The notes under the pieces are model-generated. The model was given only the letters and a program-made list of their open reading frames with translations. It searched no databases and was not told where the DNA came from. From NCBI RefSeq assembly GCF_017798165.1, contig NZ_CP059068.1:3038001-3102000 (forward strand): a stretch of DNA of 64,000 nucleotides, read 5' to 3'. Every line of letters begins with the position of its first letter. Position 1 is the stretch's first letter. This document shows positions 1 to 8,887 of this stretch, in pieces. A program made the position numbers and the translations under genes. Origin of the DNA: Rhodoferax sp. AJA081-3 (GTDB taxonomy: Bacteria; Pseudomonadota; Gammaproteobacteria; Burkholderiales; Burkholderiaceae_C).

Positions 1-492
1 ATTGCCAACATCCGCAGTGGAAGGCTGCAGTTGCAAAACGCTTACGGTTCAGAGTTCCTTGCTTTGCCCATCCCCATTGCGATCCAGTTCTGGAACGGCG
101 GCTGGCAGCCCAACTTGGCAGACACCTGTACCGTCATACCGGCATCCGCATTCTCCTGGCAGTTCCCGGCAGGCGCAGCGCCCCGCCCCAACAACCTTGC
201 GGCTTGTGAATCCCGGATTACAGTCGGCGGGGCAGCGCCTTCCTATACGCTGACGCTCAGCGCGCCCGGGGCAGCCAATGCCGGTTGGGCGGACCTGACC
301 CTGAACCTCGGTGCCACTGCACTGGCCGCCAATAGCCAATGTACGGTGGTCGGCGGCCCGGGCGCGACGGATGTGCCTACCAACATGCCCTGGCTGCAAT
401 TCAACTGGACCGGCGCCGTGGGCAACCCGCGCGCCCGAGCTACCTTTGGTTCATTCAGAAGCCCCCTCATTTACCGCCGCGAGAACTATTGA
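1..492 (+). CDS. MshQ-like adhesin, C-terminal end (partial)
   Basis: The frame is open from the first base and stops at 492, so only the last 163 residues of a larger protein are visible. The segment GRLQLQNAYGSE near the start of the visible part and the ending PLIYRRENY are what I recognise as the C-terminal DUF6701 region of MshQ-type proteins, which are secreted or surface components encoded with MSHA pili. It is followed, in the same orientation, by mshI after a gap of about 165 bases, which fits an MSHA locus. The start lies outside the window. The family call is from pattern memory, not a search. Confidence 0.7.
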   Translation: MANIRSGRLQLQNAYGSEFLALPIPIAIQFWNGGWQPNLADTCTVIPASAFSWQFPAGAAPRPNNLAACESRITVGGAAPSYTLTLSAPGAANAGWADLTLNLGATALAANSQCTVVGGPGATDVPTNMPWLQFNWTGAVGNPRARATFGSFRSPLIYRRENY

Positions 493-658
493 CGCAAATT
501 GGCATCGAATTCTTGTGCCATCGCGCCAAAGCGGCTCAATCAGTGACATGATTGCGCAAGTAGCTATTAAAATGAGAGCAAATTTCAATGGGCATGCCAA
601 ACATGATTGAAGCAATGCGAACGAACAACCGCACCAGCCCGCAGGAGCGCGCGTAAGC

Positions 659-1714
659 ATGCGCTGGCCCTGGAAACGCAAGTCCTCTCAAGATCAGCTA
701 GTCGTATCCTGGTCTGCAGGGACATTTGCGTTTGTTCGGGCGCGTGCCGGGGCCGATGGTGTGTTTGCACTGCAGCAAATGGGCATAGAGCGCCAGGGTG
801 CCGACAGCAAAGAAGACTTTGTGCGGCGCTTGCAGGCACTAGGGCTCAAGGGCTTGGCGGCGCATTCCATGCTGCGCCCCGAACAATACCAATTGCTGCA
901 AATAGATGCCCCGCCGGTTGCGCCAGAAGAGTTGCGTGCGGCCGCGCGATTTCAGATCCGTGAAATGGTCAATGTGCACATAGACGACATCACGCTGGAT
1001 GTCATGCAGGTCGGCGATGGACAACAAAAGGGCCCGAACAACCTGTTTGTCGTGGCCGCTAAAAACGAAGTGGTGCGCGAAGTAATCGCGCTGGGTGACG
1101 CCCTGAATTGGGAAATTTCCGTTATCGACATCCAGGAAACGGCACAACGCAATTTGCAAAGCGCACTCGCCCAGCAAGACGGGCGACTGGAACGTGCAGA
1201 TGCGGCGCTGCTCATTACCGATGAACTCCAGGCCGTGCTGACCATCAGCGCCAATGAGGAGTTGTTCTTCACCCGTCGGCTGGATTTGCCACAGGGTTTT
1301 TTGGGCATGCAGTGGGGGTCTACACACGATGTCGCCGCAGAGGGCATCCCTGATGGATTTACCCCAGTGAGTGAGTACGTGCCGGAATACGCGGGTGGTG
1401 GCAGTAACAGCGCGGCCACCAGCTCGGACCAGGGTGATGCCGAACGTATTCAGCGATTTGTTGTGGAGGTACAGCGGTCTTTGGACCTGTGGGACCGCAC
1501 CTGGTCCAGCATGCCATTGGGTGGCCTGCGCGTCTATGCCGGCGAGCGCTCGCCGGAACTGGCGACGTGGCTCAGCCGCGAATTGGGTCAAACCGTTTCT
1601 GCCATGAACCTGGGGGCATCCTTCCCGGGCCTGGACACCATGGCCCTGGCCGACCAGACCTATTGTTTGCCGCTGCTGGGGGTGTTGTTGCGCACCGAAT
1701 CCCGCAAGCTATAG
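659..1714 (+). CDS. mshI: MSHA biogenesis protein MshI (PilM-like)
   Basis: A 351-residue protein starting MRWPWKRK, with the actin-like PilM/MshI pattern: an early WSAGTFAFVRA strand, a central PPVAPEELRAAARFQIRE segment, and a long C-terminal half with alternating short strands. MshI is a cytoplasmic protein that recruits the inner-membrane PilN/PilO-like proteins of the pilus assembly platform. The ATG at 659 is preceded by GGAG at a rather long spacing. The next gene, a PilN-like protein, begins 39 bases downstream, as expected for the conserved mshI-(pilN-like)-mshJ-mshK-mshL order. No catalytic function is expected. Confidence 0.8.
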   Translation: MRWPWKRKSSQDQLVVSWSAGTFAFVRARAGADGVFALQQMGIERQGADSKEDFVRRLQALGLKGLAAHSMLRPEQYQLLQIDAPPVAPEELRAAARFQIREMVNVHIDDITLDVMQVGDGQQKGPNNLFVVAAKNEVVREVIALGDALNWEISVIDIQETAQRNLQSALAQQDGRLERADAALLITDELQAVLTISANEELFFTRRLDLPQGFLGMQWGSTHDVAAEGIPDGFTPVSEYVPEYAGGGSNSAATSSDQGDAERIQRFVVEVQRSLDLWDRTWSSMPLGGLRVYAGERSPELATWLSRELGQTVSAMNLGASFPGLDTMALADQTYCLPLLGVLLRTESRKL

Positions 1715-1753
1715 GCCCGCAAGCTCAGAGCCCGCACCTACGCACACGCCACC

Positions 1754-2455
1754 ATGCCCCAGCAAATAAACCTGTGTACGCCGATACTGCTGACGCAAAA
1801 GCGTTACTTTTCTGCGCACACCATGGCCATTGCGCTCGGCGTATTTCTGGTTTTGGGTGCGGCCTTGTGCGGTGCCTGGGTTTGGAATCTGGACCGCGCC
1901 AGCGCGTCCTATAAACAATCTCTCGCAAACCACGCGGTGGAGTTGACCAGTCTCAAGGCCGCCATCCAGCGCAGCCAGGCCAGTGCGGCGCCTGTGGACC
2001 CGGCACTGTTGACACTATTGACGGAGCGGCGTAATGCAGTCGCGCAGCGCGAGAAGTTGAAGGAAGCCCTGAATGAAGGCATGCTCCGGCCAGGCTGGGG
2101 GCATTCTGACCGCATGGCCTGGGTGGCTCGCAGCATCCCGGCACCGGTCTGGATCACGCACATGCGCATGGATGGCACACGATTCGAGGTCAGCGGCTTC
2201 ACCCTGGAACCCGCGGCACTCAATGATTGGGTAGACAAGTTGTCGGTCAGCCCGTTAATGCAAGGCCTCAAGCTGGCCACGGTCAAAGTGCAGAACGCAA
2301 CCGCCACGACACCTGCCGTGCCCGCACCAGCGGCCTCCACCGCATCCGCTGCGGCGGCCCCCGCCCGGGCCGTTTGGTCTTTCACACTCGTCAGCGTAGA
2401 GCCTGTTGCCCATGCACCGGCGGCACCTGCAAGTACAGCCGGGGCCAGACCATGA
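1754..2455 (+). CDS. PilN-like MSHA assembly protein
   Basis: A 233-residue inner-membrane protein: short cytoplasmic N-terminus (MPQQINLCTPILL, the usual PilN-type opening with QxNL), one transmembrane helix at about residues 22-46, a coiled segment, then a ferredoxin-like periplasmic domain containing WITHMRMDGTRFEVSGFTLEPAALNDWV, a pattern typical of PilN domains. The C-terminus is a low-complexity Ala/Pro stretch. It sits between MshI (PilM-like) and MshJ (PilO-like), so it probably links them. Its stop overlaps the start of mshJ by ATGA, suggesting translational coupling. In some annotations this gene is called mshI2. Confidence 0.75.
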   Translation: MPQQINLCTPILLTQKRYFSAHTMAIALGVFLVLGAALCGAWVWNLDRASASYKQSLANHAVELTSLKAAIQRSQASAAPVDPALLTLLTERRNAVAQREKLKEALNEGMLRPGWGHSDRMAWVARSIPAPVWITHMRMDGTRFEVSGFTLEPAALNDWVDKLSVSPLMQGLKLATVKVQNATATTPAVPAPAASTASAAAAPARAVWSFTLVSVEPVAHAPAAPASTAGARP

Positions 2456-3099
2456 AACAGCGATGGCAACAACTGGCGCTGCGTATCGATGCCATGCAGC
2501 TGCGGGAACGGGTGTTTTTGTTCCTCACGGTCATCATCAGCTGCGCAGCATTGGCCGACACCCTGTGGCTGTCCCCAGCGCAAACGGCGCACAAGCAAGC
2601 CATACAGCGTTACACAACGCAAGAAGCCGAGTTGCAACGCCTTCGAAACGATTTGAAATCCATGGCGCAGCCTGTGGATGCCAACAAATCTGTGCAACAG
2701 GAAATAGCGGAGGCCAACCAGCGCTTGGACGCCGTCAACCAGGAAATCCGAGCCGTGGCGCCACTGGCAGAAGGTGGCCCGGCCATTGAGCAGGCGCTGG
2801 TGCAGTTCCTGCGTAAGCAGGATGGTCTGACCCTGCTGGGCACCGGAACCCTTCAAAGCGATGGCGCAGGCCAGGCTGCTGCGGCCAATGCCCCACCCGC
2901 GCCAGCAGGTACACCAGCCGTTTTGTCCCGCCGGGGTCTGGAGTTGACTGTGGCGGGTAGCTACGCAGATATGGTGCGTTATGTGCGCACGCTGGAGAGC
3001 GCACTGCCTACGCTGCGCTGGGGCACTTTGCAACTCAAGACGACCCAGCAGACACCCGAAATGACCTTGCAGGTCTTCGTAGTGGGAGTACCTCCATGA
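2452..3099 (+). CDS. mshJ: MSHA biogenesis protein MshJ (PilO-like)
   Basis: A 215-residue protein with a short cytoplasmic N-terminus, one transmembrane helix (about residues 20-40), a coiled coil (QAIQRYTTQEAELQRLRNDL and following) and a C-terminal ferredoxin-like domain (GLELTVAGSYADMVRYVRTL). This is the PilO/MshJ architecture, which pairs with the PilN-like protein in the periplasm. The ATG at 2452 overlaps the upstream stop (ATGA), and its own stop overlaps mshK in the same way. Confidence comes mainly from topology plus gene order. Confidence 0.78.
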   Translation: MKQRWQQLALRIDAMQLRERVFLFLTVIISCAALADTLWLSPAQTAHKQAIQRYTTQEAELQRLRNDLKSMAQPVDANKSVQQEIAEANQRLDAVNQEIRAVAPLAEGGPAIEQALVQFLRKQDGLTLLGTGTLQSDGAGQAAAANAPPAPAGTPAVLSRRGLELTVAGSYADMVRYVRTLESALPTLRWGTLQLKTTQQTPEMTLQVFVVGVPP

Positions 3100-3506
3100 A
3101 CGCCGTCCGATACCTGGCGTGGTCAGGTTGTGCCCTTTTTGTGCTGCTCAACACCAGTTATGCCGCCGCGCAAGAGGCCTCGCGCGATCCCACGGTCGCG
3201 CCGCCTGACACGGGAACAGAAACAGCCTCCCCCACCGGCGTCGAAGGCATGACCGTTCTGGTGCGCGACGACAAGCCGTATCTGGTGGTCGGCGCGCGTC
3301 TGTACGCACCGGGTGACAAAGTGGGCAGTTGGCGGGTAGAGCGCATTACAGAACGGGACATCTGGTTCCATGATGGCAACGCGCTGATCAAGGTGCCCCG
3401 TTTTGCCGGTATTACGCGCAAATCCATTGTTACCCCATCGACATGTCCAGCCTCTGCAAAGAGTACGCCTTCCACAGTCGCACCGTGCGAAGATACCCAA
3501 CCGTGA
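3096..3506 (+). CDS. mshK: MSHA biogenesis protein MshK (PilP-like)
   Basis: A 136-residue secreted protein with a clear Sec signal peptide (hydrophobic CALFVLLNTSYAAA, cleavage after about residue 25), a linker rich in Pro/Thr, and a small beta domain (LYAPGDKVGSWRVERITERD) like the PilP/MshK homology region. In related systems this protein connects the inner-membrane PilN/PilO pair to the secretin. It overlaps mshJ by ATGA at its start. Its stop (3504-3506) overlaps a possible GTG start of mshL. Confidence 0.75.
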   Translation: MNAVRYLAWSGCALFVLLNTSYAAAQEASRDPTVAPPDTGTETASPTGVEGMTVLVRDDKPYLVVGARLYAPGDKVGSWRVERITERDIWFHDGNALIKVPRFAGITRKSIVTPSTCPASAKSTPSTVAPCEDTQP

Positions 3507-5323
3507 AGCTCACGCACATGACTACCCCATCTGCCACCATGACGAAAATGTTCCCAGTCGGCACCGTGCTGATCGCCAGCCTGCTCGCCGGTTGCGCTGC
3601 AGACCGCCCTCTGCGTACGCCGGACGTCAGTGAAACCGTCCGCGCCGAGTTGGCTGCCTCACCGGCTCGCAGCCCCGTTGACGTGCCGACCAAAGTAAGC
3701 GATGCCTTGGCCGAGCCCGCGCCCAAGGCCATGCCAGCCCCACCCGAGCCGCGCCTGGATTTACTGGTCAACAATGCGCAGGCCCGTGAAGTGTTTTTGG
3801 CCATCGTGGCGGACACCCGCTACAGCATGTTGATGCACCCTGATGTGTCGGGCACCTTGTCCGTCACATTGCGTGGTGTGACAGTGACCGAAGCTCTGGA
3901 AGCCATTCGTGATGTGTATGGGTATGACTTCAAGATCGAAGGCAGGCGCATTGTGGTGTATGCACCCACCTTGCAAACACGCGTCTTCACCATCAACTAT
4001 CCGCATGCCTTGCGCGTGGGCAATAGTGAACTGCGGGTGACCTCGGGATCCAGCGGCTCCAACAACGGCGGGAACAATAACAGCGGCGCAAGCGCCGCCA
4101 GCGGTGCGTCAGGCGCTTCGGGGTCCAGCGGCAGTGGCTCAACACAACAAACCAACAGCCGTGTCACCACAAGCTCAAAGACGGATTTTTGGTCCGAGTT
4201 GACCGAAGCGGTGAAGGGCATGGTGGGCACGGGCACCGGTCGCAATGTCATCGTGAGCCCGCAAGCCGGCATCATGGCGGTACGCGCCATGCCAGAGGAG
4301 CTGCGGCAGGTGAGCCAATTTTTGAAGGCGGCGCAGCTTGCGGTGGAACGCCAAGTCATGCTGGAGGCCAAGATTGTCGAAGTGGAGTTGCGGGATGGCT
4401 ACCAGAGTGGTATTGATTGGTCCGCCCTGCGCAACAGCGGGCGTTACACCGGGGTCATGGGCTCGGTCGGTGGCGGTACGTCCAACAACGTCTTGATCAA
4501 CGGTGTCACCACCAATGTGCCTGGCTTCCCGACCGGTGCTGCCCCTGCCGTGGCAGACACCTTGTCGCTGCCAATAGGTACCGGCGGCTTGTTTGGACTG
4601 GCACTGGCCACCGACGGTTTTCAAGCGGTATTGGGTTTCCTGGAAACACGGGGCGACATACAGATTCTGAGCAGCCCCCGCATCGCCACCATGAACAACC
4701 AGAAAGCCCTGTTGAAGGTCGGTACAGATGACTACTTTGTGACCAATGTCACTGGCGGCACGGCTGGCACAGGCGCCACCTCCGGCACGGCAGCAACAGC
4801 GCCGACGCTGCCCACGCTGACGCTGACGCCGTTTTTCTCCGGTATTGCGCTGGACGTGACGCCACAGATTGATGAGGGCAACAACATCACCCTGCATGTG
4901 CGTCCGTCCGTGACCACGGTCACAGAAAAAACCAAGCAGGTTGATCTGGGTTCCGTAGGCAACTACAAGCTGCCCGTGGCCTCCAGCTCCGTCAATGAGT
5001 CTGACACCATGGTGCGTATCCAGGACGGCAATATCGTGGCCATCGGCGGGCTGATGCAGATGGAATCCAACCGCACCGCGTCCGGCATGCCCGGCACCTC
5101 GGATGTGCCCTTCCTGTCGTCCATTCTGGGTAACAGGGCCACCTCCGGCCGCAAGAAAGAGCTGGTGGTACTGATCAAGCCCACCATCATCCGCACCGCC
5201 GAAGACTGGGAGGCACAGACCCGCCGCACACGCTCCGCGCTGGACGATATGGATGCCAGCCGCGCACGGGTCATCCGCATGGATGGCGCTGCCTACAACG
5301 TCGAACCAGCACGGGCGAAGTAA
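3503..5323 (+). CDS. mshL: MSHA secretin MshL
   Basis: Outer-membrane secretin of the MSHA pilus, a lipoprotein: the hydrophobic VGTVLIASLLAGC segment ends in a lipobox Cys. Domains in order are a secretin N0/STN-like region (VNNAQAREVFLAIVADT), a Gly/Ser/Asn-rich insert around 4050-4150, an N1-type domain, and the secretin core with VERQVMLEAKIVEVEL, IQILSSPRIATMNNQKA and a C-terminal KKELVVLIKPTII. The start is uncertain: GTG at 3503 overlaps the mshK stop by GTGA, matching the coupling seen elsewhere in this operon, while ATG codons at 3518 and 3539 would give a shorter signal peptide. The core call is firm. Confidence 0.88.
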   Translation: MKLTHMTTPSATMTKMFPVGTVLIASLLAGCAADRPLRTPDVSETVRAELAASPARSPVDVPTKVSDALAEPAPKAMPAPPEPRLDLLVNNAQAREVFLAIVADTRYSMLMHPDVSGTLSVTLRGVTVTEALEAIRDVYGYDFKIEGRRIVVYAPTLQTRVFTINYPHALRVGNSELRVTSGSSGSNNGGNNNSGASAASGASGASGSSGSGSTQQTNSRVTTSSKTDFWSELTEAVKGMVGTGTGRNVIVSPQAGIMAVRAMPEELRQVSQFLKAAQLAVERQVMLEAKIVEVELRDGYQSGIDWSALRNSGRYTGVMGSVGGGTSNNVLINGVTTNVPGFPTGAAPAVADTLSLPIGTGGLFGLALATDGFQAVLGFLETRGDIQILSSPRIATMNNQKALLKVGTDDYFVTNVTGGTAGTGATSGTAATAPTLPTLTLTPFFSGIALDVTPQIDEGNNITLHVRPSVTTVTEKTKQVDLGSVGNYKLPVASSSVNESDTMVRIQDGNIVAIGGLMQMESNRTASGMPGTSDVPFLSSILGNRATSGRKKELVVLIKPTIIRTAEDWEAQTRRTRSALDDMDASRARVIRMDGAAYNVEPARAK

Positions 5324-5329
5324 ACCACT

Positions 5330-6259
5330 ATGTACCTGGGGCATTTTTCGCTGCGTGAGGCCCCGTTTTCGATCACGCCCGATTCGTCTTTTTTCTACCC
5401 GCATGAAAGTGCGCAGGCCGCGCTGAACACCCTGCTGGTGGCGCTGCGCAGTGGCGAAGGTTTCTTGAAAATTGTGGGTGAAGTGGGTTGTGGCAAAACC
5501 GTGTTGTGCCGCCAGTTGCTCAAGACCCTGCAGGGCGAGGCCTTTGTCACCGCCTACATCCCCAACCCCGACATGGGGCCCGACGATCTGTTGATGGCGC
5601 TGGCGCTGGAGCTCAGCATCAAACTGGTACCCCCCATCAGCCGCCACAGCGTGCTCAACGCCCTGCGCGATTGCCTGTTGCAGCACGCGCTGGAGGGTCG
5701 CCAGGTGGTGGTGTGTATTGACGAGGCCCAGGCCATACCGCTGCGCACCGTGGAGAGCCTGCGCCTGTTGTCCAACCTGGAAACCGAAAAGCGCAAGCTG
5801 TTGCAACTGGTGCTGCTGGGCCAGCCCGAGCTGGATACCAAGCTGGCGCGACCCGAGATACGGCAGTTGATGCAGCGCATCACCTTCAGTGAGCACCTAG
5901 GCCCCATGCCGGCCGACCGCGTGCCCGTCTACCTGGCCCACCGCATGAGCACCGCGGCGGTGGACACCCATACCGACGTGCAGGTTTTCGAGGCCGACGC
6001 GGCCAAGGCCATCGCCCGAGCCAGCGGCGGTGTGCCCCGCCTCATCAATGTGCTGGCCCACAAGTGCCTGATGCTGGCCTATGGTGAAAACCTGCACCGC
6101 GTCAGCGCGGCCCATGTGCGCCTGGCCGCTGCGGATACACCGGGCATCGTCACGCCCCCGCCCTGGTGGCGCCGCCTGTGGCCCTGGCCTGCCAAGGTGC
6201 CAGCCCTGGTGCCATTTGCCGAAAGTGAATTGCGCACACCGGCCAGGAGCAAGCTGTGA
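5330..6259 (+). CDS. mshM: MSHA ATPase MshM (ExeA-like AAA)
   Basis: A 309-residue AAA ATPase of the ExeA/MshM type. It begins MYLGHFSLREAPFSITPD, the standard opening of this family, has a Walker A motif GEVGCGKT (residues 50-57), Walker B VVVCIDEAQ, and a C-terminal helical part ending in a Trp-rich segment. ExeA-like proteins help place the secretin across the peptidoglycan; here it follows the secretin gene by only six bases. Its stop overlaps the GTG start of mshN by four bases. It lacks the C-terminal peptidoglycan-binding domain of ExeA, as usual for MshM. Confidence 0.85.
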   Translation: MYLGHFSLREAPFSITPDSSFFYPHESAQAALNTLLVALRSGEGFLKIVGEVGCGKTVLCRQLLKTLQGEAFVTAYIPNPDMGPDDLLMALALELSIKLVPPISRHSVLNALRDCLLQHALEGRQVVVCIDEAQAIPLRTVESLRLLSNLETEKRKLLQLVLLGQPELDTKLARPEIRQLMQRITFSEHLGPMPADRVPVYLAHRMSTAAVDTHTDVQVFEADAAKAIARASGGVPRLINVLAHKCLMLAYGENLHRVSAAHVRLAAADTPGIVTPPPWWRRLWPWPAKVPALVPFAESELRTPARSKL

Positions 6260-7491
6260 GTGTGATCAACAAAATGCTGCGGGACCTGGACCACCGCGCC
6301 AACCCGGCGGCCAGCGCACACCCCGGCCCCGCCGCGTTGCGCCAGGGCACGGCCAGTGTGGCCATGGACACCCTCGCTGCACAACAGCCTGCGGTCGGTG
6401 GTGCCCGCCTGTGGCTGGGTCTGGGCCTGCTGACCGTTGCAGCCGCATCGGTGGGTGGGTGGCTGTGGTGGTCTTCCACCGTTGCGCCACCTGCTCCTGT
6501 GGGTGATACCGCCGCTGCACCACTTGTTGTGGTGCCGCCAACCGTGGTGGCCAGCGCCGCACCCCCCGTGGCCAGTGAACCCACGCCCACCGCAGCACCG
6601 GCACCCCTGGCTGCTGCCAGCAGCACTGGTGGTGATGGGGCCACCGAACCGTCACTGGCCTCTGTCATTCTGCGCATGGAGCCCAGTCTGTCGGCCCGCA
6701 AGGCGCTGGACGCGCTGTTGTCCACACCGATGCCGGTAACCGCCAGTGCACCCAGCACCGCCAACACCCGCGTGGCGGCAGCGCCCGCTCCGGTTCCGGC
6801 GCCTGCACTGGCCCCTGTCTCGGTACCCGCAAACACGGCCCCCGCCGTGGCTGCCGTCGCCACCACACCCGTCCCGGCCACACCAGAACGGCCGGCAGCC
6901 CGCGCCACCGGCTCCAAATCCACCTCCTCGGCCACCACCAGCGCTACCGGTGACAGCACACCCATCCTGCAGCGCCAGCAACAGGCCGGCGGCGACGCCC
7001 TGGCGCAGGCCCAGGCCCTGTGGAGCAATGGCTCGCGCGATGCCGCCATCGACCTGATGCAGCAATCCATTGCGGCCGCCGAGCGCAGTGCCAAGGCCGG
7101 CACCCCGGGCACGGCCGGCACTGCGGTTCTGCTGCCACTGGTGCGCGAAATGGCCCGTATGCAGCTGGCCGAAGCCCGCTTTGGCGCAGTCTGGGAAATG
7201 CTCACGCGGCTGGAGCCGCTGTTGGGCAACCCGCCGGATCTGTGGGCCATACGTGCCAACGCCGCCCAGCGCCTGGGCCGCCACCAAGACAGCGTACATG
7301 CCTACATGATGGCCTTGCAGTCACGCCCCGACGAGCAGCGCTGGCTGCTGGGCACGGCCGTGTCCTTGGCGGCCCTGGGCCAGACCAGCAGTGCGGCCGA
7401 GATGGCCGAGAAGGCCCGTGCGGTGGGCCCAATCAGCAAAGACATTCTGGCCTACCTGCGCCAGACCGGCGTGCCGATACGCGAGCAATAA
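6256..7491 (+). CDS. mshN: MSHA biogenesis protein MshN (TPR)
   Basis: A 411-residue inner-membrane protein that begins MSVINKMLRDLDHR, the hallmark start of MshN/GspB-type proteins, followed by one transmembrane helix at about residues 53-75, a very long Ala/Pro/Thr linker, and a C-terminal tetratricopeptide region (ALWSNGSRDAAIDLMQQ, LWAIRANAAQRLGRHQDSV, WLLGTAVSLAALGQTSSAAE). The start codon is GTG, overlapping the mshM stop. The usual next genes of an msh locus (mshE, mshG and pilins) do not follow here, so they must lie elsewhere or upstream. Confidence 0.8.
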   Translation: MSVINKMLRDLDHRANPAASAHPGPAALRQGTASVAMDTLAAQQPAVGGARLWLGLGLLTVAAASVGGWLWWSSTVAPPAPVGDTAAAPLVVVPPTVVASAAPPVASEPTPTAAPAPLAAASSTGGDGATEPSLASVILRMEPSLSARKALDALLSTPMPVTASAPSTANTRVAAAPAPVPAPALAPVSVPANTAPAVAAVATTPVPATPERPAARATGSKSTSSATTSATGDSTPILQRQQQAGGDALAQAQALWSNGSRDAAIDLMQQSIAAAERSAKAGTPGTAGTAVLLPLVREMARMQLAEARFGAVWEMLTRLEPLLGNPPDLWAIRANAAQRLGRHQDSVHAYMMALQSRPDEQRWLLGTAVSLAALGQTSSAAEMAEKARAVGPISKDILAYLRQTGVPIREQ

Positions 7492-7551
7492 TCACTTGGG
7501 ACGCGCCCTGCCCGGTGGTATGGTGCGCGGTATGACTGATAGGGAATTTGC

Positions 7552-8805
7552 GTGAAGATTCTGGTCGCCGAAGACGAAACCGCCATCCGCAACAACATCG
7601 TGTCGCTGCTACGCATGGAGGGCTTTGACGTGGTCGAGGCCCCCAATGGCCGCATCGCGCTGGCGCTGGCGCGTGAACACCTGCCGGAGCTGGTGTTGTC
7701 CGACGTCATGATGCCCGAGCTCGATGGCCTGGGCCTGCTGGAACTGCTGCGTGCCGACCCGCTGACGGCCGGTATCCCACTGATTTTTCTGTCCGCCCGC
7801 ACCGAGCGTGCGGACCGGCGCAAAGGCATGAACCTGGGCGCGGATGACTACCTGGGCAAACCCTTCTCGCGCGACGAACTGCTGGAAGCCGTCAGTGCCC
7901 GCCTCAAGCGCCACCAGGCGGCAGCCAAATCGGATGCATCGCTGAAAACGGCGCCAGCAGCCACCGCGTTGGCCAACACCAAACAACGGCCACCGGTGAC
8001 CGTCAAGGGTTACCGCATCCTGCGCAAGATCGGCAGTGGCGGCATGTCCGAGGTGTTTCTGGCGGTGCGCGAGTCCGACCAGCGGGAGCTGGCGCTCAAG
8101 GTGCTGGACACGGCCATCAACGACGACGGCGCGCTGTTGGACCGCTTCTTGCAGGAGTACGCACTGCTGGCGCAGATCGACCATCCCAATGTGGCGCGCA
8201 TCTTCGACCAGGGCATCACCGACGCCCACGCCTTTTTGTCGATGGAATATTTCGTCCGGGGCGACATCAAACAGCGCATCGCCGCCGGCCTGACCCAACA
8301 CGAGGCGCTGGGCGTGACCGTGCAGGTGGCGCTGGCCCTGGCGCAGATCCACGCCCGGGGCATCGTGCACCGCGACGTCAAACCCGACAACCTGATGATG
8401 CGCCGGGATGGCACCGTTGCGCTGATCGATTTCGGTATTGCCAAACACGCCGACCACGCCATGGGCCATACGCTGCACGGCGAGATTGTGGGTTCGCCCT
8501 TCTACCTGAGCCCTGAGCAGGCAGCTGGCCGGCCGGTCAGCGCCGCCAGCGACATCTACTGCCTGGGTGTCATCTTCCACGAGATGCTGACCGGGCAACG
8601 CCCCTACACCGCCGACCGCATGGAGGTATTGTTGGCCCAACACCTGTTCTCGCCGCCACCCCGTCTGGCACCACAACACAGCGACATGCAGGACCTGCTG
8701 GACCGCATGATGCACAAAGACCCGGTGCAGCGTATGGGCACCGCACAGGCTGTGGTCAAGTACATCACCGAACGCTGGCCGCTGGCCAGCTCAGCCCGGA
8801 TCTAA
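7552..8805 (+). CDS. Response regulator-Ser/Thr protein kinase fusion
   Basis: A 417-residue protein joining a receiver domain (residues 1-120; phospho-acceptor D51 in VLSDVMMPE, acidic pair E7-D8, Lys in LGKPFS) to a Hanks-type kinase (about 150-410: glycine loop KIGSGGMSEVFLA, LALKVLD lysine, HRDVKPDN catalytic loop, LIDFGIAK, SPEQAAGR, DIYCLG). All key residues are present, so both halves should be active. It starts at GTG 7552; an upstream ATG in another frame stops at the same place. It lies 60 bases after mshN in the same orientation, which suggests a role in controlling pilus or surface behaviour, but this is inference from position only. Confidence 0.85.
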   Translation: MKILVAEDETAIRNNIVSLLRMEGFDVVEAPNGRIALALAREHLPELVLSDVMMPELDGLGLLELLRADPLTAGIPLIFLSARTERADRRKGMNLGADDYLGKPFSRDELLEAVSARLKRHQAAAKSDASLKTAPAATALANTKQRPPVTVKGYRILRKIGSGGMSEVFLAVRESDQRELALKVLDTAINDDGALLDRFLQEYALLAQIDHPNVARIFDQGITDAHAFLSMEYFVRGDIKQRIAAGLTQHEALGVTVQVALALAQIHARGIVHRDVKPDNLMMRRDGTVALIDFGIAKHADHAMGHTLHGEIVGSPFYLSPEQAAGRPVSAASDIYCLGVIFHEMLTGQRPYTADRMEVLLAQHLFSPPPRLAPQHSDMQDLLDRMMHKDPVQRMGTAQAVVKYITERWPLASSARI

Positions 8806-8833
8806 GCGGCTCCAGCCGAATAATTTAAGCGTT

Positions 8834-8884
8834 TTAGGGCTCTAGCCCCCGTGTAATATACCTATTACGCTATTTATTTGATAG
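8834..8884 (-). repeat. GGGGGCTAGAG dispersed repeat, copy 1
   Basis: Read on the minus strand, this intergenic stretch has the pattern ATAGC followed about 20 bases later by CGGGGGCTAGAG. It is one of six copies in the window. It lies between the kinase gene and the 3' end of comM, two genes that converge here, so it may also affect transcript ends. Confidence 0.6.
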
Positions 8885-8887
8885 TGA

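Noticed and set aside
542..600. AAGTAGCTATTAAAATGAGAGC before mshI as a seventh copy of the dispersed repeat
   Set aside because: Only the AT-rich GCTAT part is similar; the diagnostic GGGGGCTAG segment is missing.
4175..5896. A 573-codon minus-strand frame across mshL and mshM
   Set aside because: Both genes beneath it have strong family motifs; the antisense product is Gln/His/Gly-rich and featureless.
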